From assembly GCA_913049555.1 (NCBI GenBank), contig CAJWYM010000023.1, positions 1 to 43,177 on the forward strand: a stretch of 43,177 nucleotides of DNA, given 5' to 3'. Source of the stretch: an uncultured Opitutia bacterium. GTDB taxonomy: Bacteria > Verrucomicrobiota > Verrucomicrobiia > Opitutales > CAJWYM01. The translations under genes were made by a program, and so were the position numbers. Shown here in pieces: positions 34,618 through 43,121 of the stretch; positions within the stretch are counted from its first letter, which is position 1; each line of letters begins with the position of its first letter. Below the pieces are notes generated by a model, which saw nothing but the letters and a program-made list of their open reading frames with translations, was not told where the DNA came from and made no database searches.

Positions 34618-34905
34618 TTAAGCATCTTCAAATTTGCGGTTAAAAAGCTCTTCCATCTCATCGAGCATGGAGTTTGAGTCTTCCCCTTCACAATTGAAGG
34701 TTAGAACCGAGCCTTCACCAGCGGCTAACATCATAATACCCATAATACTTTTTCCGTTGACCTCTTCTCCATCTTTATCAATCCAAACGGAGCATTTAAA
34801 TTTAGAAGCAATACGTACGATCATCGCAGCAGGACGGGCGTGGATGCCCAGCTTGCTAAGAACCGTTAGTTTTCTTGAGATCTTTTGATCCATGTCTTCA
34901 CTCAT
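34618..34905 (-). CDS. ptsH: HPr phosphocarrier protein (first gene of the operon)
   Basis: PTS phosphocarrier. With ATG 34905 it has 95 residues: the active-site His22 lies in GIHARPAAMIV and the regulatory Ser53 in GKSIMGIMMLAAGEG, as in HPr proteins that are phosphorylated by HPr kinase. An ATG at 34893 would give a 91-residue form closer to the family norm; an upstream TTG at 34944 lies in the -35 hexamer and is unlikely. No enzyme I or sugar permease is nearby, so it may serve a regulatory PTS branch. It leads a tight operon with purE, purK, kdsB and lptF. Confidence 0.9.
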   Translation of the reverse strand: MSEDMDQKISRKLTVLSKLGIHARPAAMIVRIASKFKCSVWIDKDGEEVNGKSIMGIMMLAAGEGSVLTFNCEGEDSNSMLDEMEELFNRKFEDA

Positions 34906-34915
34906 TCTATTGGAA

Positions 34916-34944
34916 TTTTTAGATATACCGGGTATTATTGTCAA
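34916..34944 (-). promoter_or_regulatory. Candidate promoter of the HPr-purE-purK-kdsB-lptF operon
   Basis: Reading the minus strand, a perfect TTGACA (34944-34939) is followed after 17 bases by TAAAAA (34921-34916). Initiation near 34909 would leave almost no leader for ATG 34905, which slightly favours the later start at 34893. Confidence 0.45.
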
Positions 34945-35014
34945 AACTTAATATAGTTATTAATTAAAACTTATATATTTAGCAATTGAAAGTCTAAACA
35001 ATTTTAGAGCCATT

Positions 35015-35028
35015 AAGGATTAATCCTT
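35015..35028. promoter_or_regulatory. 14-bp perfect palindrome between divergent genes
   Basis: AAGGATTAATCCTT lies in the 160-base gap between the HPr operon and galM, about 80 bases before the galM start. It is a candidate operator for a dimeric regulator; no regulator is identified. Confidence 0.35.
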
Positions 35029-35106
35029 GATTGATTTAAAATATAACAAATACTGATTTTTATTCAGAATCCAATTGAATATTAATTTAAAAAGCAGCTA
35101 TCTATT

Positions 35107-36147
35107 ATGGAATGTCTAGAATTTGGTAAAATGGAAAATGGCGATATTGTGAATCAATATACGCTTAAAAATGACAGCGGAATGGCTCTTGGAGTTCTGA
35201 CTTACGGAGGAATTATTCGAGAGCTATGGGTTCCGGATCGTGAGGGAGAGATGGCGGATATCGTTCTAGGATTCAATACCCTTGAGGATTATATTGAAAG
35301 AAACGATCCTTACTTTGGATGCATTACAGGTAGAGTTGCAGGAAGAACAACAGGTGGAAAATTTACCCTCGAAGGGGTGGATTATAAGTTTGTGTTGAAT
35401 GATGAACCCAACCACCTGCATGGGGGTTTAGAGGGATTGAATCGGAGGGTTTGGAAAGCAAAAGAGTTGTCGGAAAATTCAATTCAGCTGAGTTATACTA
35501 GTCTAGACGGAGACCAGGGGTATCCAGGAAATCTTGAAATGTCTGTGATCTATACCTTGACGGAAGAGAACGAACTTAGACTTGAATACCATGCGAAAAC
35601 AGATCAAGCGACGCCGATCTGTTTGACAAATCATTCTTATTTTAATTTGGCTGGTGAAGATTCGGGCCCTGTTGACGAGCAAACAATTCAGATATTTAGT
35701 GATCAATATGTTCCTACGGATGAATTTTTAACTCTTTTAGGAGGCGTGGAAAGTGTGGAAGGCAAAGCGAATGATCTCCGAGTCCCAAAGACTTTTGGAG
35801 AGACCATCCCAAATCTGCACCTAGAGCATGGAGATAATTATATGTTAAAAAAGGCTCCTTCTAATGAATTGATTCCGGTAGCTCGCACTAAAGATCTTAA
35901 GTCTGGTCGAGTCATGGATACTTTAAGCACAGACAATTGCTTGCAATTCTATACAGGCCATTTTTTAGATAAAGATGGACTGGTGGTTGTTGGCAAGTCT
36001 GGGGATCCATACAAAGCCCACGCCGGTTATTGTCTTGAGTGTCAAGGCTATCCTGATGGAGTGAACTCTCCGGAGATTATGGACAATATTCTAAGACCGG
36101 GAGAACGGTTTCAAGAAACCACTTTGTACCGGTTTACTACCGAGTAG
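35107..36147 (+). CDS. galM: Aldose 1-epimerase (galactose mutarotase)
   Basis: Interconverts alpha and beta anomers of aldohexoses. The 346-residue protein shows LTYGGIIRELWVPDREG, VLGFNTLEDY, GCITGRVAGR, the substrate-binding NHLHGGLEGLNRRVW (102-116), the catalytic His176 in NHSYFNLAG and the C-terminal catalytic Glu near residue 311 in CLECQGYPDGVN. Full length, cytoplasmic (no signal). It is divergent from the HPr operon and 109 bases upstream of the methyltransferase gene. It may serve use of sugars released by the polysaccharide enzymes. Confidence 0.96.
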   Translation: MECLEFGKMENGDIVNQYTLKNDSGMALGVLTYGGIIRELWVPDREGEMADIVLGFNTLEDYIERNDPYFGCITGRVAGRTTGGKFTLEGVDYKFVLNDEPNHLHGGLEGLNRRVWKAKELSENSIQLSYTSLDGDQGYPGNLEMSVIYTLTEENELRLEYHAKTDQATPICLTNHSYFNLAGEDSGPVDEQTIQIFSDQYVPTDEFLTLLGGVESVEGKANDLRVPKTFGETIPNLHLEHGDNYMLKKAPSNELIPVARTKDLKSGRVMDTLSTDNCLQFYTGHFLDKDGLVVVGKSGDPYKAHAGYCLECQGYPDGVNSPEIMDNILRPGERFQETTLYRFTTE

Positions 36148-36256
36148 AGACTTACATTTCTAATCTTGTAAATTTGGCAAGCTGTTCCATTCAAAATTCT
36201 TTACAAGTGTTTTTTAGATATGAGGAGTTTTTCAAGCATCAATAAGTTTTTGAAGA

Positions 36257-37246
36257 ATGGATGAATTACAGAAGATTATTTGTCGAGAGATTGATTCATT
36301 AGGGAAGCCGATCTCTTTTTATCGATACTTGGAACTTGCTCTCTTTCATCCCATTCATGGGTATTATTGTCGATCCTCAGACCGAGTTGGACATAGGAAA
36401 GAAGCCGATTTTTATACGGCTAGTAGTTTGGGACCTCTATTTGGGCAATTGGTTTTGTCTGCTATAAAAAAATTGCTTAAAAATGAATCCTTATTGGACT
36501 ATCAGTTTGTTGAAATCGGTGTTGAATCAGGCTCTGGGATTTCAGATTCTTGGGGGGAAGATGAGTTTCAAGAGACCTTTGCCTTCGGGATTCAAGACAA
36601 ACTTAAATTAACAGCTCAAAAAAAAGTTGTTTTTTCTAATGAGTTATTTGATGCGCAACCTTTTTGTCGATTTAGATATCTGGAGGGTGAAGGTTGGAGA
36701 GAACTAGGCGTTCATCATAAAGAGGGTGAATTGCAGGAATGCCTATTGGAGAGTTTTTCCATGGAGGGTGTTTCTGTCCAACACCGATTCCAAGAAGCTT
36801 CTACAAATCAATACCATGTGGATTACCCTGTGGGTGCCGAGAAATTATTAAAAGAAATCTTGGAATCTGAATGGACCGGCTTGTTTCTTGCCTTTGATTA
36901 CGGAAAAGCATGGAGATCTATCTTATATGAGTCACCCCAAGGAACTGCAAGAACCTATCAGAATCATCAAATGGGAATCGACCTATTAAAAACTCCAGGC
37001 TCTTTAGATATTACCCATCACATTTGTTGGGATCATTTAGAAGAGATTTTAAATGAAAATTTTTTTAGGGATATTAAAGTTTTGAGACAAGAGTCTTTTT
37101 TTATGAATTTTAGCTTGTTGGCAATCGAGCACATTATGCAAAATACCCAAAAAGGAATCATTGGGGGACGAGGCACTTTGATGGAACTTCTTCATCCAGG
37201 AAACATGGGTGCTAAATTTCAAGTCCTTTCTGGAATAAAAACTTAA
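36257..37246 (+). CDS. MidA/NDUFAF7-type SAM-dependent methyltransferase
   Basis: The N-terminus (FYRYLELALFHPIHGYYC) and 'ADFYTASSLGPLFGQLV' are the family markers of DUF185/MidA proteins. These methylate an arginine of a complex I subunit in mitochondria; in bacteria the target is less certain. The glycine-rich SAM loop appears as FVEIGVESGSG (about 86-96), less canonical than usual. It has 329 residues, near the family range, and no partner gene adjacent. Confidence 0.85.
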   Translation: MDELQKIICREIDSLGKPISFYRYLELALFHPIHGYYCRSSDRVGHRKEADFYTASSLGPLFGQLVLSAIKKLLKNESLLDYQFVEIGVESGSGISDSWGEDEFQETFAFGIQDKLKLTAQKKVVFSNELFDAQPFCRFRYLEGEGWRELGVHHKEGELQECLLESFSMEGVSVQHRFQEASTNQYHVDYPVGAEKLLKEILESEWTGLFLAFDYGKAWRSILYESPQGTARTYQNHQMGIDLLKTPGSLDITHHICWDHLEEILNENFFRDIKVLRQESFFMNFSLLAIEHIMQNTQKGIIGGRGTLMELLHPGNMGAKFQVLSGIKT

Positions 37247-37417
37247 AAATTAACGAGTTTAAGAGGGCTCTGGTTGGTTGGCTCCTTTTTATAACTTTTG
37301 ATTCTTTCCTTTGATTGGGCTTTATCGCTTGTCCTTGCAATCGATACAAATTATCTGAGATTTTAGTTTTTATTTTAGAAAAATCAGATACATTGTAAGG
37401 AGTTCTCTACTGTTAGA

Positions 37418-38302
37418 ATGCGTACCCCCCATCACCACAGTTTCTACCCAATTGTAATGATCACTGGAACTAGTTCTGGGATTGGATTTGAATGGATCAA
37501 AATCCTTGCTCGCGAGAAGTTCCGAGTGGTTGCAACTGCATTGCCAAAATCAGTGCAGCAAGTTCGTGACGCAGGTTTTAAAGACAGCGATCCATTTAAA
37601 CTTTTTGATTTGGACATCTCCGATCTCAATCGCCAAAAAGAGGTAGTTCGAGAAGTCCAAAAGAGGTGGGGAGATATAGAGATCTTAATCAACAATGCTG
37701 GGATTTCTTACCGATCTGTAATTGAGGATATGTCCAGTCAAAGTGAAGCGCATCAAATGTCTGTAAATTTTTCCGGACCGATGCATCTGACTCGATTAGT
37801 CCTTGAGGGCATGCGAAAAGTATTTAGAGGAAGAATTGTCAATGTATCTTCAGTGGGTGGAATGATGGCCATGCCAACGATGGGCTATTATTCAGCTTCG
37901 AAATGGGCTTTAGAAGGGGCAACGGAGGCATTGTGGTTTGAAATGAAACCTTGGAATATTCATGTCTCTTTAGTTCAGCCTGGTTTTATAAACTCACTCG
38001 CTTTTAAAAAAGTGTTTTATTCAGATAAAAAAGGTCTAAAAATAACGACCAGCCCTTATGCAAGTTATTATGAAAATATGACTCAATTTATTAGTTTTTT
38101 TATGAAACATGCCCTATTCGACTCAAAAGATGTAGCGAAGGTCATTTACAAAACAATTTGTAAAAAAGATCCAAATCTCAGGATTCACGGAACTCCTGAT
38201 GCATTTTTCTTTTATTATTTACGTAGAATTTTACCGGCTCGCTTATTTCTTAGACTTTTGTATTGCATGCTTCCTAAAAGAAAGGATTGGGTAAGAAAAT
38301 GA
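37418..38302 (+). CDS. Short-chain dehydrogenase/reductase
   Basis: Classical SDR of 294 residues: cofactor loop T16-G-T-S-S-G-I-G23, NNAG near 92-95, catalytic Y158-S-A-S-K162 preceded by the Ser in VNVSSVGG. NAD(P)-dependent alcohol/ketone oxidoreduction; substrate unknown. The lysine-rich C-terminus (LRRILPARLFLRLLY) is hydrophobic and could contact membrane lipids. The start is the first ATG of the frame; no close ribosome-binding site is seen (AAGGAG is 14 bases away). Its TGA overlaps the ATG of the DoxX-like gene. Confidence 0.92.
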   Translation: MRTPHHHSFYPIVMITGTSSGIGFEWIKILAREKFRVVATALPKSVQQVRDAGFKDSDPFKLFDLDISDLNRQKEVVREVQKRWGDIEILINNAGISYRSVIEDMSSQSEAHQMSVNFSGPMHLTRLVLEGMRKVFRGRIVNVSSVGGMMAMPTMGYYSASKWALEGATEALWFEMKPWNIHVSLVQPGFINSLAFKKVFYSDKKGLKITTSPYASYYENMTQFISFFMKHALFDSKDVAKVIYKTICKKDPNLRIHGTPDAFFFYYLRRILPARLFLRLLYCMLPKRKDWVRK

Positions 38303-38751
38303 AGCTCAACTTTGAGGATTGGAGCGATCTGTTGTTTCGACTGATGTTCAGTAGCCTTTTTTTTGGGTTGGGGTTTGAACACTTGTTTCAGGATGAAACC
38401 ATCCTTAAATTTATGCCGGATTGGGTGACCTACAGACGACCTATTTCAATTCTTTGTGGTTTGATTTTATTGACAGGAGCTTTGTCTATTCTACTAGGGT
38501 TTAGAATAGAACAATTTGCGAAAATACTAGCTTTATTTATCTTTCTTGTCACGCTTAGCGTTCATGGAGTTGCTTTGTTTCGCACTCCTGTAGACTTACC
38601 GCAAGAATGGAAGTGGTTGTGGGAAGTTTTCCAACGAAGTAATTTCGTTAAAAATATTTGCTTGCTTGGTGTTTGTATTCATTTGATAAACTACACTCCG
38701 GGTCGATTGACCGTATCCAATATTATTCGTTATTTGCGAGGCAATGATTGA
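38299..38751 (+). CDS. DoxX-like membrane protein
   Basis: A 150-residue protein with four predicted helices, resembling DoxX/DUF417-like families (LLFRLMFSSLFFGLGFEHL, FMPDWVTYRRPISILCG, LLTGALSILLGF, ALFIFLVTLSVHG). Its role is unknown; relatives are linked to quinone or sulfur redox chemistry. I chose ATG 38299, which overlaps the SDR stop as ATGA, over the earlier in-frame TTG 38287. A clear terminator follows. Confidence 0.78.
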   Translation: MKLNFEDWSDLLFRLMFSSLFFGLGFEHLFQDETILKFMPDWVTYRRPISILCGLILLTGALSILLGFRIEQFAKILALFIFLVTLSVHGVALFRTPVDLPQEWKWLWEVFQRSNFVKNICLLGVCIHLINYTPGRLTVSNIIRYLRGND

Positions 38752-38768
38752 ACTTTTTGGTTATCAAA

Positions 38769-38791
38769 GCCTCTGAGAGAGGCAGTTTTTT
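38769..38791 (+). terminator. Rho-independent terminator after the SDR-DoxX pair
   Basis: GCCTCT-GAG-AGAGGC stem-loop followed by six T residues, 17 bases after the DoxX-like stop. It lies in the gap between converging genes. Confidence 0.8.
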
Positions 38792-38890
38792 GTTATCCTT
38801 TAGTGATGATTGCACTGTTTGAATTATCAAAAAATTTTCTTAATCTAATAAATTGTCGCCAAAAGAGGATTTTCTTGTCAGTAAACTTTT

Positions 38891-41089
38891 TTACCAGACT
38901 GTAGGAATTTGAGAGTGCCTATGTAACTTTTCTACAAGGTGAGTCTTCCTGTCTGTGGATTGGGTGTTTTTGATTGCCATTGCATAGGCTGTAGAATCTC
39001 CAACGAGAATGACTTTTTCCTTACCTCGGGTGATGGCTGTGTAAATTAGGTTTTTTTGAAGCAACATAAAATGTTGCTTTAAAATAGGTATGATAACCAG
39101 TGGATATTCGCTGCCTTGGCTTTTATGCACAGAAATGGAATAAGCAAGTTGAAGGTCTAGGAAGTCTGATTTTTCAAATTCTACCTTTTGGTTGTCAAAT
39201 TGAATCAGCGCGGTCTTATCCTCGGTATCAAGTGTTTGAATATATCCCACATCCCCATTGAATATATTTTTGTCATAATTATTTCGCGTTTGAATGACTT
39301 TGTCCCCTTTTTTGTAAAAATTGGAGCCAATTTGGAGTTTTTCTGCAACCGGGTTGAGGATCTCTTGGCTGATCAGATTGATATTTCCGATGCCGGCAAT
39401 TCCTTTGTGCATAGGAACAATCAATTGAGTTTGTCGGATTGGGTGGAGACCAAATTTTTGAGGAATTCGATGATTGAAGAGCTCTTTAATTTGTTCGATA
39501 CATTGTTCTGGAGTATCTGCTGGTAGATAGTGTATGTCGGTTTTGGGATTGATTTGATGAACACTCTTAGCAGAAGGGGGTAAGGCGATACGGTTGGCCA
39601 GGATTGCATGGGCTACAGAAACAATAGAACTTTCTTTTTTCTGGCGAAATACAGTATTAAGCTCCGTTACTTTTCCAAATCCTGAGTGGATTAGGTCTCG
39701 CAATACATTTCCACATCCCACAGACGGGAGCTGATCTACATCTCCAACAAGTAAAAGGTGAGAACTTGCAGGGAGTGCTTGGAAGAGGGAAGCTGCAAGT
39801 TTAGTATCCAACATACTAGATTCATCAATAATTATGAAATCAGATTTTAGTGGGTGTTCTTTGTTTGAAGTGAATTTTTTTTCAGCTGGGTCAAACTTCA
39901 GCAATCTGTGAATGGTTTGGGCGTAACTGTTTGTGGACTCTGCCAATCTCTGAGCAGCTCTTCCCGTTGGCGATGCGAGTAAAATCCTTGCATTTTTGGC
40001 CTTTAAAATCTTTACGATACTTGAAAGGATCGTAGTTTTTCCAGTCCCCGGACCCCCAGTTAGGATAGAGAATTTGTTTTCGAGGGCATTCCGAATTGCT
40101 TGTTCTTGCATATTTGCGAATTGAAAGCCCGCTTGATCTTGTGACCATTTTAAGGCTCTATCGACATGAATTGCTGGCAAGTTTGAAGGAGCGCTGCAAA
40201 TAAAACGAATCGATTGAGCGACTTCTTTTTCTCTGATTTCAGTCGCTTTTAACTGGAGCTTACTTTCTTCAGGTCTTACCAATCGTTTCTGAGCGAGTAA
40301 ATCATGGATGAATGGAGCGACTGTTGTTAGATCCAACTGAAGGAGTTCTGCTGTATGGGACAAACATTGCTCCTCAGGAAAAATTGTATGGCCCTCTTCC
40401 TCCAGAACTTGAATCGTGTAAAGAAGTCCTGCGTGAATTCTTTTCTCCGAATTGCTAGGTAGCCCAAGATTGAGTGCGATCCGATCCGCGGTTTTAAAAC
40501 CAATTCCAGCAATGTCCTCAACTAATTTATAGGGATTGGCTTCAATGTTTGCCTTTGCCTCCATCCCATATGTTTTTACTAACTTTAGGCATTGAGCATT
40601 TGTGACTCCATATGTTTTTAAAAAAAGCATAATCTCTCGAATTGCCTGTTGCTTGTCCCATGCAATTTTGATTTGTTTTGCTCTTTTAGCCCCTATACCT
40701 GGGACTTCTTTCAATCGGCCAGATTCATGAGAGATGACTTCGAAAGTTTTATCAGCAAAGTAATCCACAATTTTGTCAGCATATACTTTTCCAATACCAG
40801 GGATGAGACCACTTCCAAGGTATTTTCTAATTCCGTGAACCGAGGAAGGAAGCCGAGATTGGAATTTTAAAACCTTAAATTGTTTTCCATATTGATTGTG
40901 GTGGTTCCATTCTCCCATAAGCTTCAAGTTTTCACCACAGTTCACTGCTGGTAAAATCCCTGAAATTGTAATGACTTCCCTGCTTTTTTGGATTTGGAAT
41001 TCTGCGATGCAGTATTCGTTTTCTTCATTGCGGTAAACAACTCGGTCGATTGCCCCGATTAGTATGGTGGATAATTGTTCTTCTGACAA
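38891..41089 (-). CDS. recD2: RecD2-type ATP-dependent DNA helicase
   Basis: A 732-residue SF1B 5'-3' helicase. The N-terminal region has an OB-like segment (AEFQIQKSREVITISGILP) and helix-hairpin-helix motifs (GLIPGIGKVYADKIV, EVPGIGAKRAKQIK, DIAGIGFKTADRIA), which mark RecD2 rather than the RecBCD RecD subunit. The motor has Walker A G345-G-P-G-T-G-K-T-T353, DESSML (motif II), VGDVDQLPSVGCG, VFRQ and the C-terminal SVHKSQGSEYP and YTAITRGKEKVILVG motifs. RecD2 acts without RecB/C in mismatch-type repair and fork protection. It is monocistronic and divergent from the small lipoprotein gene. Confidence 0.95.
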   Translation of the reverse strand: MSEEQLSTILIGAIDRVVYRNEENEYCIAEFQIQKSREVITISGILPAVNCGENLKLMGEWNHHNQYGKQFKVLKFQSRLPSSVHGIRKYLGSGLIPGIGKVYADKIVDYFADKTFEVISHESGRLKEVPGIGAKRAKQIKIAWDKQQAIREIMLFLKTYGVTNAQCLKLVKTYGMEAKANIEANPYKLVEDIAGIGFKTADRIALNLGLPSNSEKRIHAGLLYTIQVLEEEGHTIFPEEQCLSHTAELLQLDLTTVAPFIHDLLAQKRLVRPEESKLQLKATEIREKEVAQSIRFICSAPSNLPAIHVDRALKWSQDQAGFQFANMQEQAIRNALENKFSILTGGPGTGKTTILSSIVKILKAKNARILLASPTGRAAQRLAESTNSYAQTIHRLLKFDPAEKKFTSNKEHPLKSDFIIIDESSMLDTKLAASLFQALPASSHLLLVGDVDQLPSVGCGNVLRDLIHSGFGKVTELNTVFRQKKESSIVSVAHAILANRIALPPSAKSVHQINPKTDIHYLPADTPEQCIEQIKELFNHRIPQKFGLHPIRQTQLIVPMHKGIAGIGNINLISQEILNPVAEKLQIGSNFYKKGDKVIQTRNNYDKNIFNGDVGYIQTLDTEDKTALIQFDNQKVEFEKSDFLDLQLAYSISVHKSQGSEYPLVIIPILKQHFMLLQKNLIYTAITRGKEKVILVGDSTAYAMAIKNTQSTDRKTHLVEKLHRHSQIPTVW

Positions 41090-41132
41090 AATTCGATTAA
41101 TTTACATGATGACTTGTTTTTAGTAATAAATA

Positions 41133-41160
41133 TTGTTAACTTAGTAAAGTTTTATATAAA
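41133..41160 (+). promoter_or_regulatory. Candidate promoter of the small lipoprotein gene
   Basis: TTGTTA (41133-41138) and TATAAA (41155-41160) separated by 16 bases, in the divergent gap; initiation near 41167 gives a leader of about 41 bases. Confidence 0.45.
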
Positions 41161-41207
41161 AGCCGATAACAATAGCTCTAGATAATCATTCATAGAATAA
41201 ATAGATC

Positions 41208-41432
41208 ATGAAAAAATTAGCCGCAATACTATCAGCAGGATTTCTACTTTTGGGAATAGCCTGTGAAACTACTAGTAGTGACAGCTCAAGTTCTAAAAAA
41301 GAAGTGACCCAAGCAGCATCTGATGATGTTAGCTTAACGAGTTACTACGAAGAGCAACTAGAGAGAGAAGATCTTTCACCCGAGTTGAGAAGCTATTACG
41401 AGGAGCGTTTGAAGGAAGAATCCTCTGAATAA
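41208..41432 (+). CDS. Small lipoprotein with duplicated YYEE(Q/R)L motif
   Basis: A 74-residue lipoprotein: signal LAAILSAGFLLLGIAC with Cys19, then a Ser/Thr-rich linker and a C-terminal helix. The helix repeats SYYEEQLEREDLS (about 44-56) as SYYEERLKEESS (about 62-73), two near-identical 12-residue units. No functional family is known to me. It has its own promoter and terminator, so it is a complete single-gene unit. The charged, repeating coil suggests a cell-envelope tether or protein-protein adaptor. Confidence 0.85.
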   Translation: MKKLAAILSAGFLLLGIACETTSSDSSSSKKEVTQAASDDVSLTSYYEEQLEREDLSPELRSYYEERLKEESSE

Positions 41433-41457
41433 GTTTCTTTAACATTCACTGCTTTCG

Positions 41458-41487
41458 AAAAAGCCATCTCAAAGATGGCTTTTTTTG
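41458..41487 (+). terminator. Rho-independent terminator after the lipoprotein gene
   Basis: AAAAAGCCATCT-CAA-AGATGGCTTTTTT: 12-base stem, three-base loop and a T-run, 26 bases after the stop. It would also work in reverse. Confidence 0.88.
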
Positions 41488-41664
41488 CATTTGGATTTGT
41501 GTTTGAAGTTCAAAATTTGAAAACAGTCGACGTTGCGATTGTCATCGATTTGAAGCTTTTAAGACTTGTAGAACTCGTTCAAAACCATTTTTGGATTTCT
41601 GTAAAATTACAATAGGTTCTCATTTGAGATTTTATGAACAGGTCGATTTGAGAATAAATCTTTC

Positions 41665-42276
41665 TTAAATATAAAAATCTGTATTGTTTCTAATCCAGTG
41701 TAAAAGACTCGATTTAGAATTATCAATCAATAATTTATCCTTATAGTTTTCAGAGTATTGGGTCGTAGTAGAGAGGATTTTTTTAATGTCTGCTTGATTG
41801 CTTCTTAGATCTTGAACCCAATCCTGTCGAATTGGATATCCCTCTAAGTCTACTAATTTAAAGAGAAATTTTAAATAGACAACCGGGGCGTATCGGTTTT
41901 CTAAAAGCTTATCAAAGCTACTTTCTACAAGTTGATAACGAATGACCTCCTCATCGAGCCATTTTGAGTTTCGATCGATGAGATGGGAAATCTCGCTTGC
42001 AACCAAATACGAGTCGTATTTAAAAGCCAACTTGCGTCTTGATTCAAGCAGTTCTATTTCTTGTAAAAATTCTCCACCATGCTTGCTGCTTTTTAAAAGG
42101 AATTCAGCGGTGTCAAATAAATCCACCCCTTGGAAGGGATTGCTGTTTTTTTTAGATTTTTTTAAACAATTGTTACAAGAACCATTTTTACTTATAAATG
42201 TAATTTTGTATAAGTTTTCTCCTAATAGAGTCTTATTGAGAAGAATGCCGATCTTTTTATTGTCGGAATCATCCAT
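41665..42276 (-). CDS. RecO-like DNA repair protein (divergent, short)
   Basis: With ATG 42276 the protein has 203 residues. The opening strand pattern (IGILLNKTLLGENLYKITFISKNG), then NPFQGVDLFDTAEFLLK and FLQEIELLESRRKL follow the OB-fold and helical segments of RecO, a RecFOR mediator loading RecA on gaps. The usual C-terminal zinc-finger cysteines are missing; a CNNC pair sits in the N-terminal part instead. It is about 40 residues shorter than typical RecO. It follows the DUF502 gene by 11 bases on the same strand. An unrelated divergent protein with a similar pattern cannot be ruled out. Confidence 0.6.
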   Translation of the reverse strand: MDDSDNKKIGILLNKTLLGENLYKITFISKNGSCNNCLKKSKKNSNPFQGVDLFDTAEFLLKSSKHGGEFLQEIELLESRRKLAFKYDSYLVASEISHLIDRNSKWLDEEVIRYQLVESSFDKLLENRYAPVVYLKFLFKLVDLEGYPIRQDWVQDLRSNQADIKKILSTTTQYSENYKDKLLIDNSKSSLLHWIRNNTDFYI

Positions 42277-42287
42277 GGACAAAGCGT

Positions 42288-42983
42288 TTAACTAGAGGAA
42301 ATCGGAGTCTCAATAGGGTTGTTCAAAGTAACGGGATTTTGATTTTCATCAAAGGGTGGAACGACTGCGCCTCCAGAGACAATGAGCTTCATTCCTTCCC
42401 CAATAGTCATTTGTAAACTCTTTATCTCTTGTTTGGGAAATAAGACAAGAAAACCACTGGTAGGGTTGGGAGTTGTAGGTATAAAAATATTTACCAAATG
42501 GTCTTTGCTAATATATTGGGCCTCTCCTTTAGAATCCCCCGTTAGAAAACCAATTGCATAGACTCCTTTTCTTGGAAATTCTACCATTACAACTTCTTTA
42601 AAAACTGCTTTATTGTCTTTACCAAAAGTATCGACAATCTGCTTGACCGTTTCATAGACCTTATTAACAAATGGAACATTGCTAAGGAGACGCTCCGTAA
42701 AACGGATGAGAGCTTTTCCAAGTAAATATCTAGATAGGTATCCTAAGAGCGTTAGAAAAGAAAATACCAATAGTAGACTGACTACTCGAAGACCTGTTCG
42801 GACTCCTGGGATTTTCTGCCAGTTTGGATCTAAAAGTTCGAATACTCGGTCTGCAGTAGGAGATCCCACTTTATCTAGGAGAAAATTTACAACAATAATG
42901 GTTACCGCTAGGGGCAACAAAATAAACAAACCAGTAAAAAAAGCATTTCTAATGGATACAATGTATCTTTTATCCTCACTCAT
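42288..42983 (-). CDS. DUF502-family membrane protein
   Basis: A 231-residue protein with two membrane helices (FFTGLFILLPLAVTIIVVNFLL and VVSLLLVFSFLTLLGYLSRYLLG) and a DUF502 soluble domain: IPFVNKVYETVKQIVDTF (as VPFVNKVYETVKQ), FKEVVMVEFPRKGVYAIGFLTG, VNIFIPTTPNPTSGFLVLFP and MTIGEGMKLIVSGG. The family is widespread but of unknown function. It stands upstream of the RecO-like gene and probably shares its transcript. Confidence 0.9.
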   Translation of the reverse strand: MSEDKRYIVSIRNAFFTGLFILLPLAVTIIVVNFLLDKVGSPTADRVFELLDPNWQKIPGVRTGLRVVSLLLVFSFLTLLGYLSRYLLGKALIRFTERLLSNVPFVNKVYETVKQIVDTFGKDNKAVFKEVVMVEFPRKGVYAIGFLTGDSKGEAQYISKDHLVNIFIPTTPNPTSGFLVLFPKQEIKSLQMTIGEGMKLIVSGGAVVPPFDENQNPVTLNNPIETPISSS

Positions 42984-43066
42984 AAACCTTAATTTGAGAA
43001 GATCGAGTCACAAATATCAAGCTTAGAATTTAAATGCTTAAAATTTAAAGAATTAAATAAAAAAGC

Positions 43067-43095
43067 TTGCACAGGGAGGGGTGAAAATGCATTAT
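43067..43095 (+). promoter_or_regulatory. Candidate promoter of the initiator tRNA gene
   Basis: TTGCAC (43067-43072), 17-base spacer, CATTAT (43090-43095). Initiation near 43103 would precede the tRNA by about 19 bases. Confidence 0.4.
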
Positions 43096-43121
43096 GGAAA
43101 TCTTTACCAGTTATAGATCGC

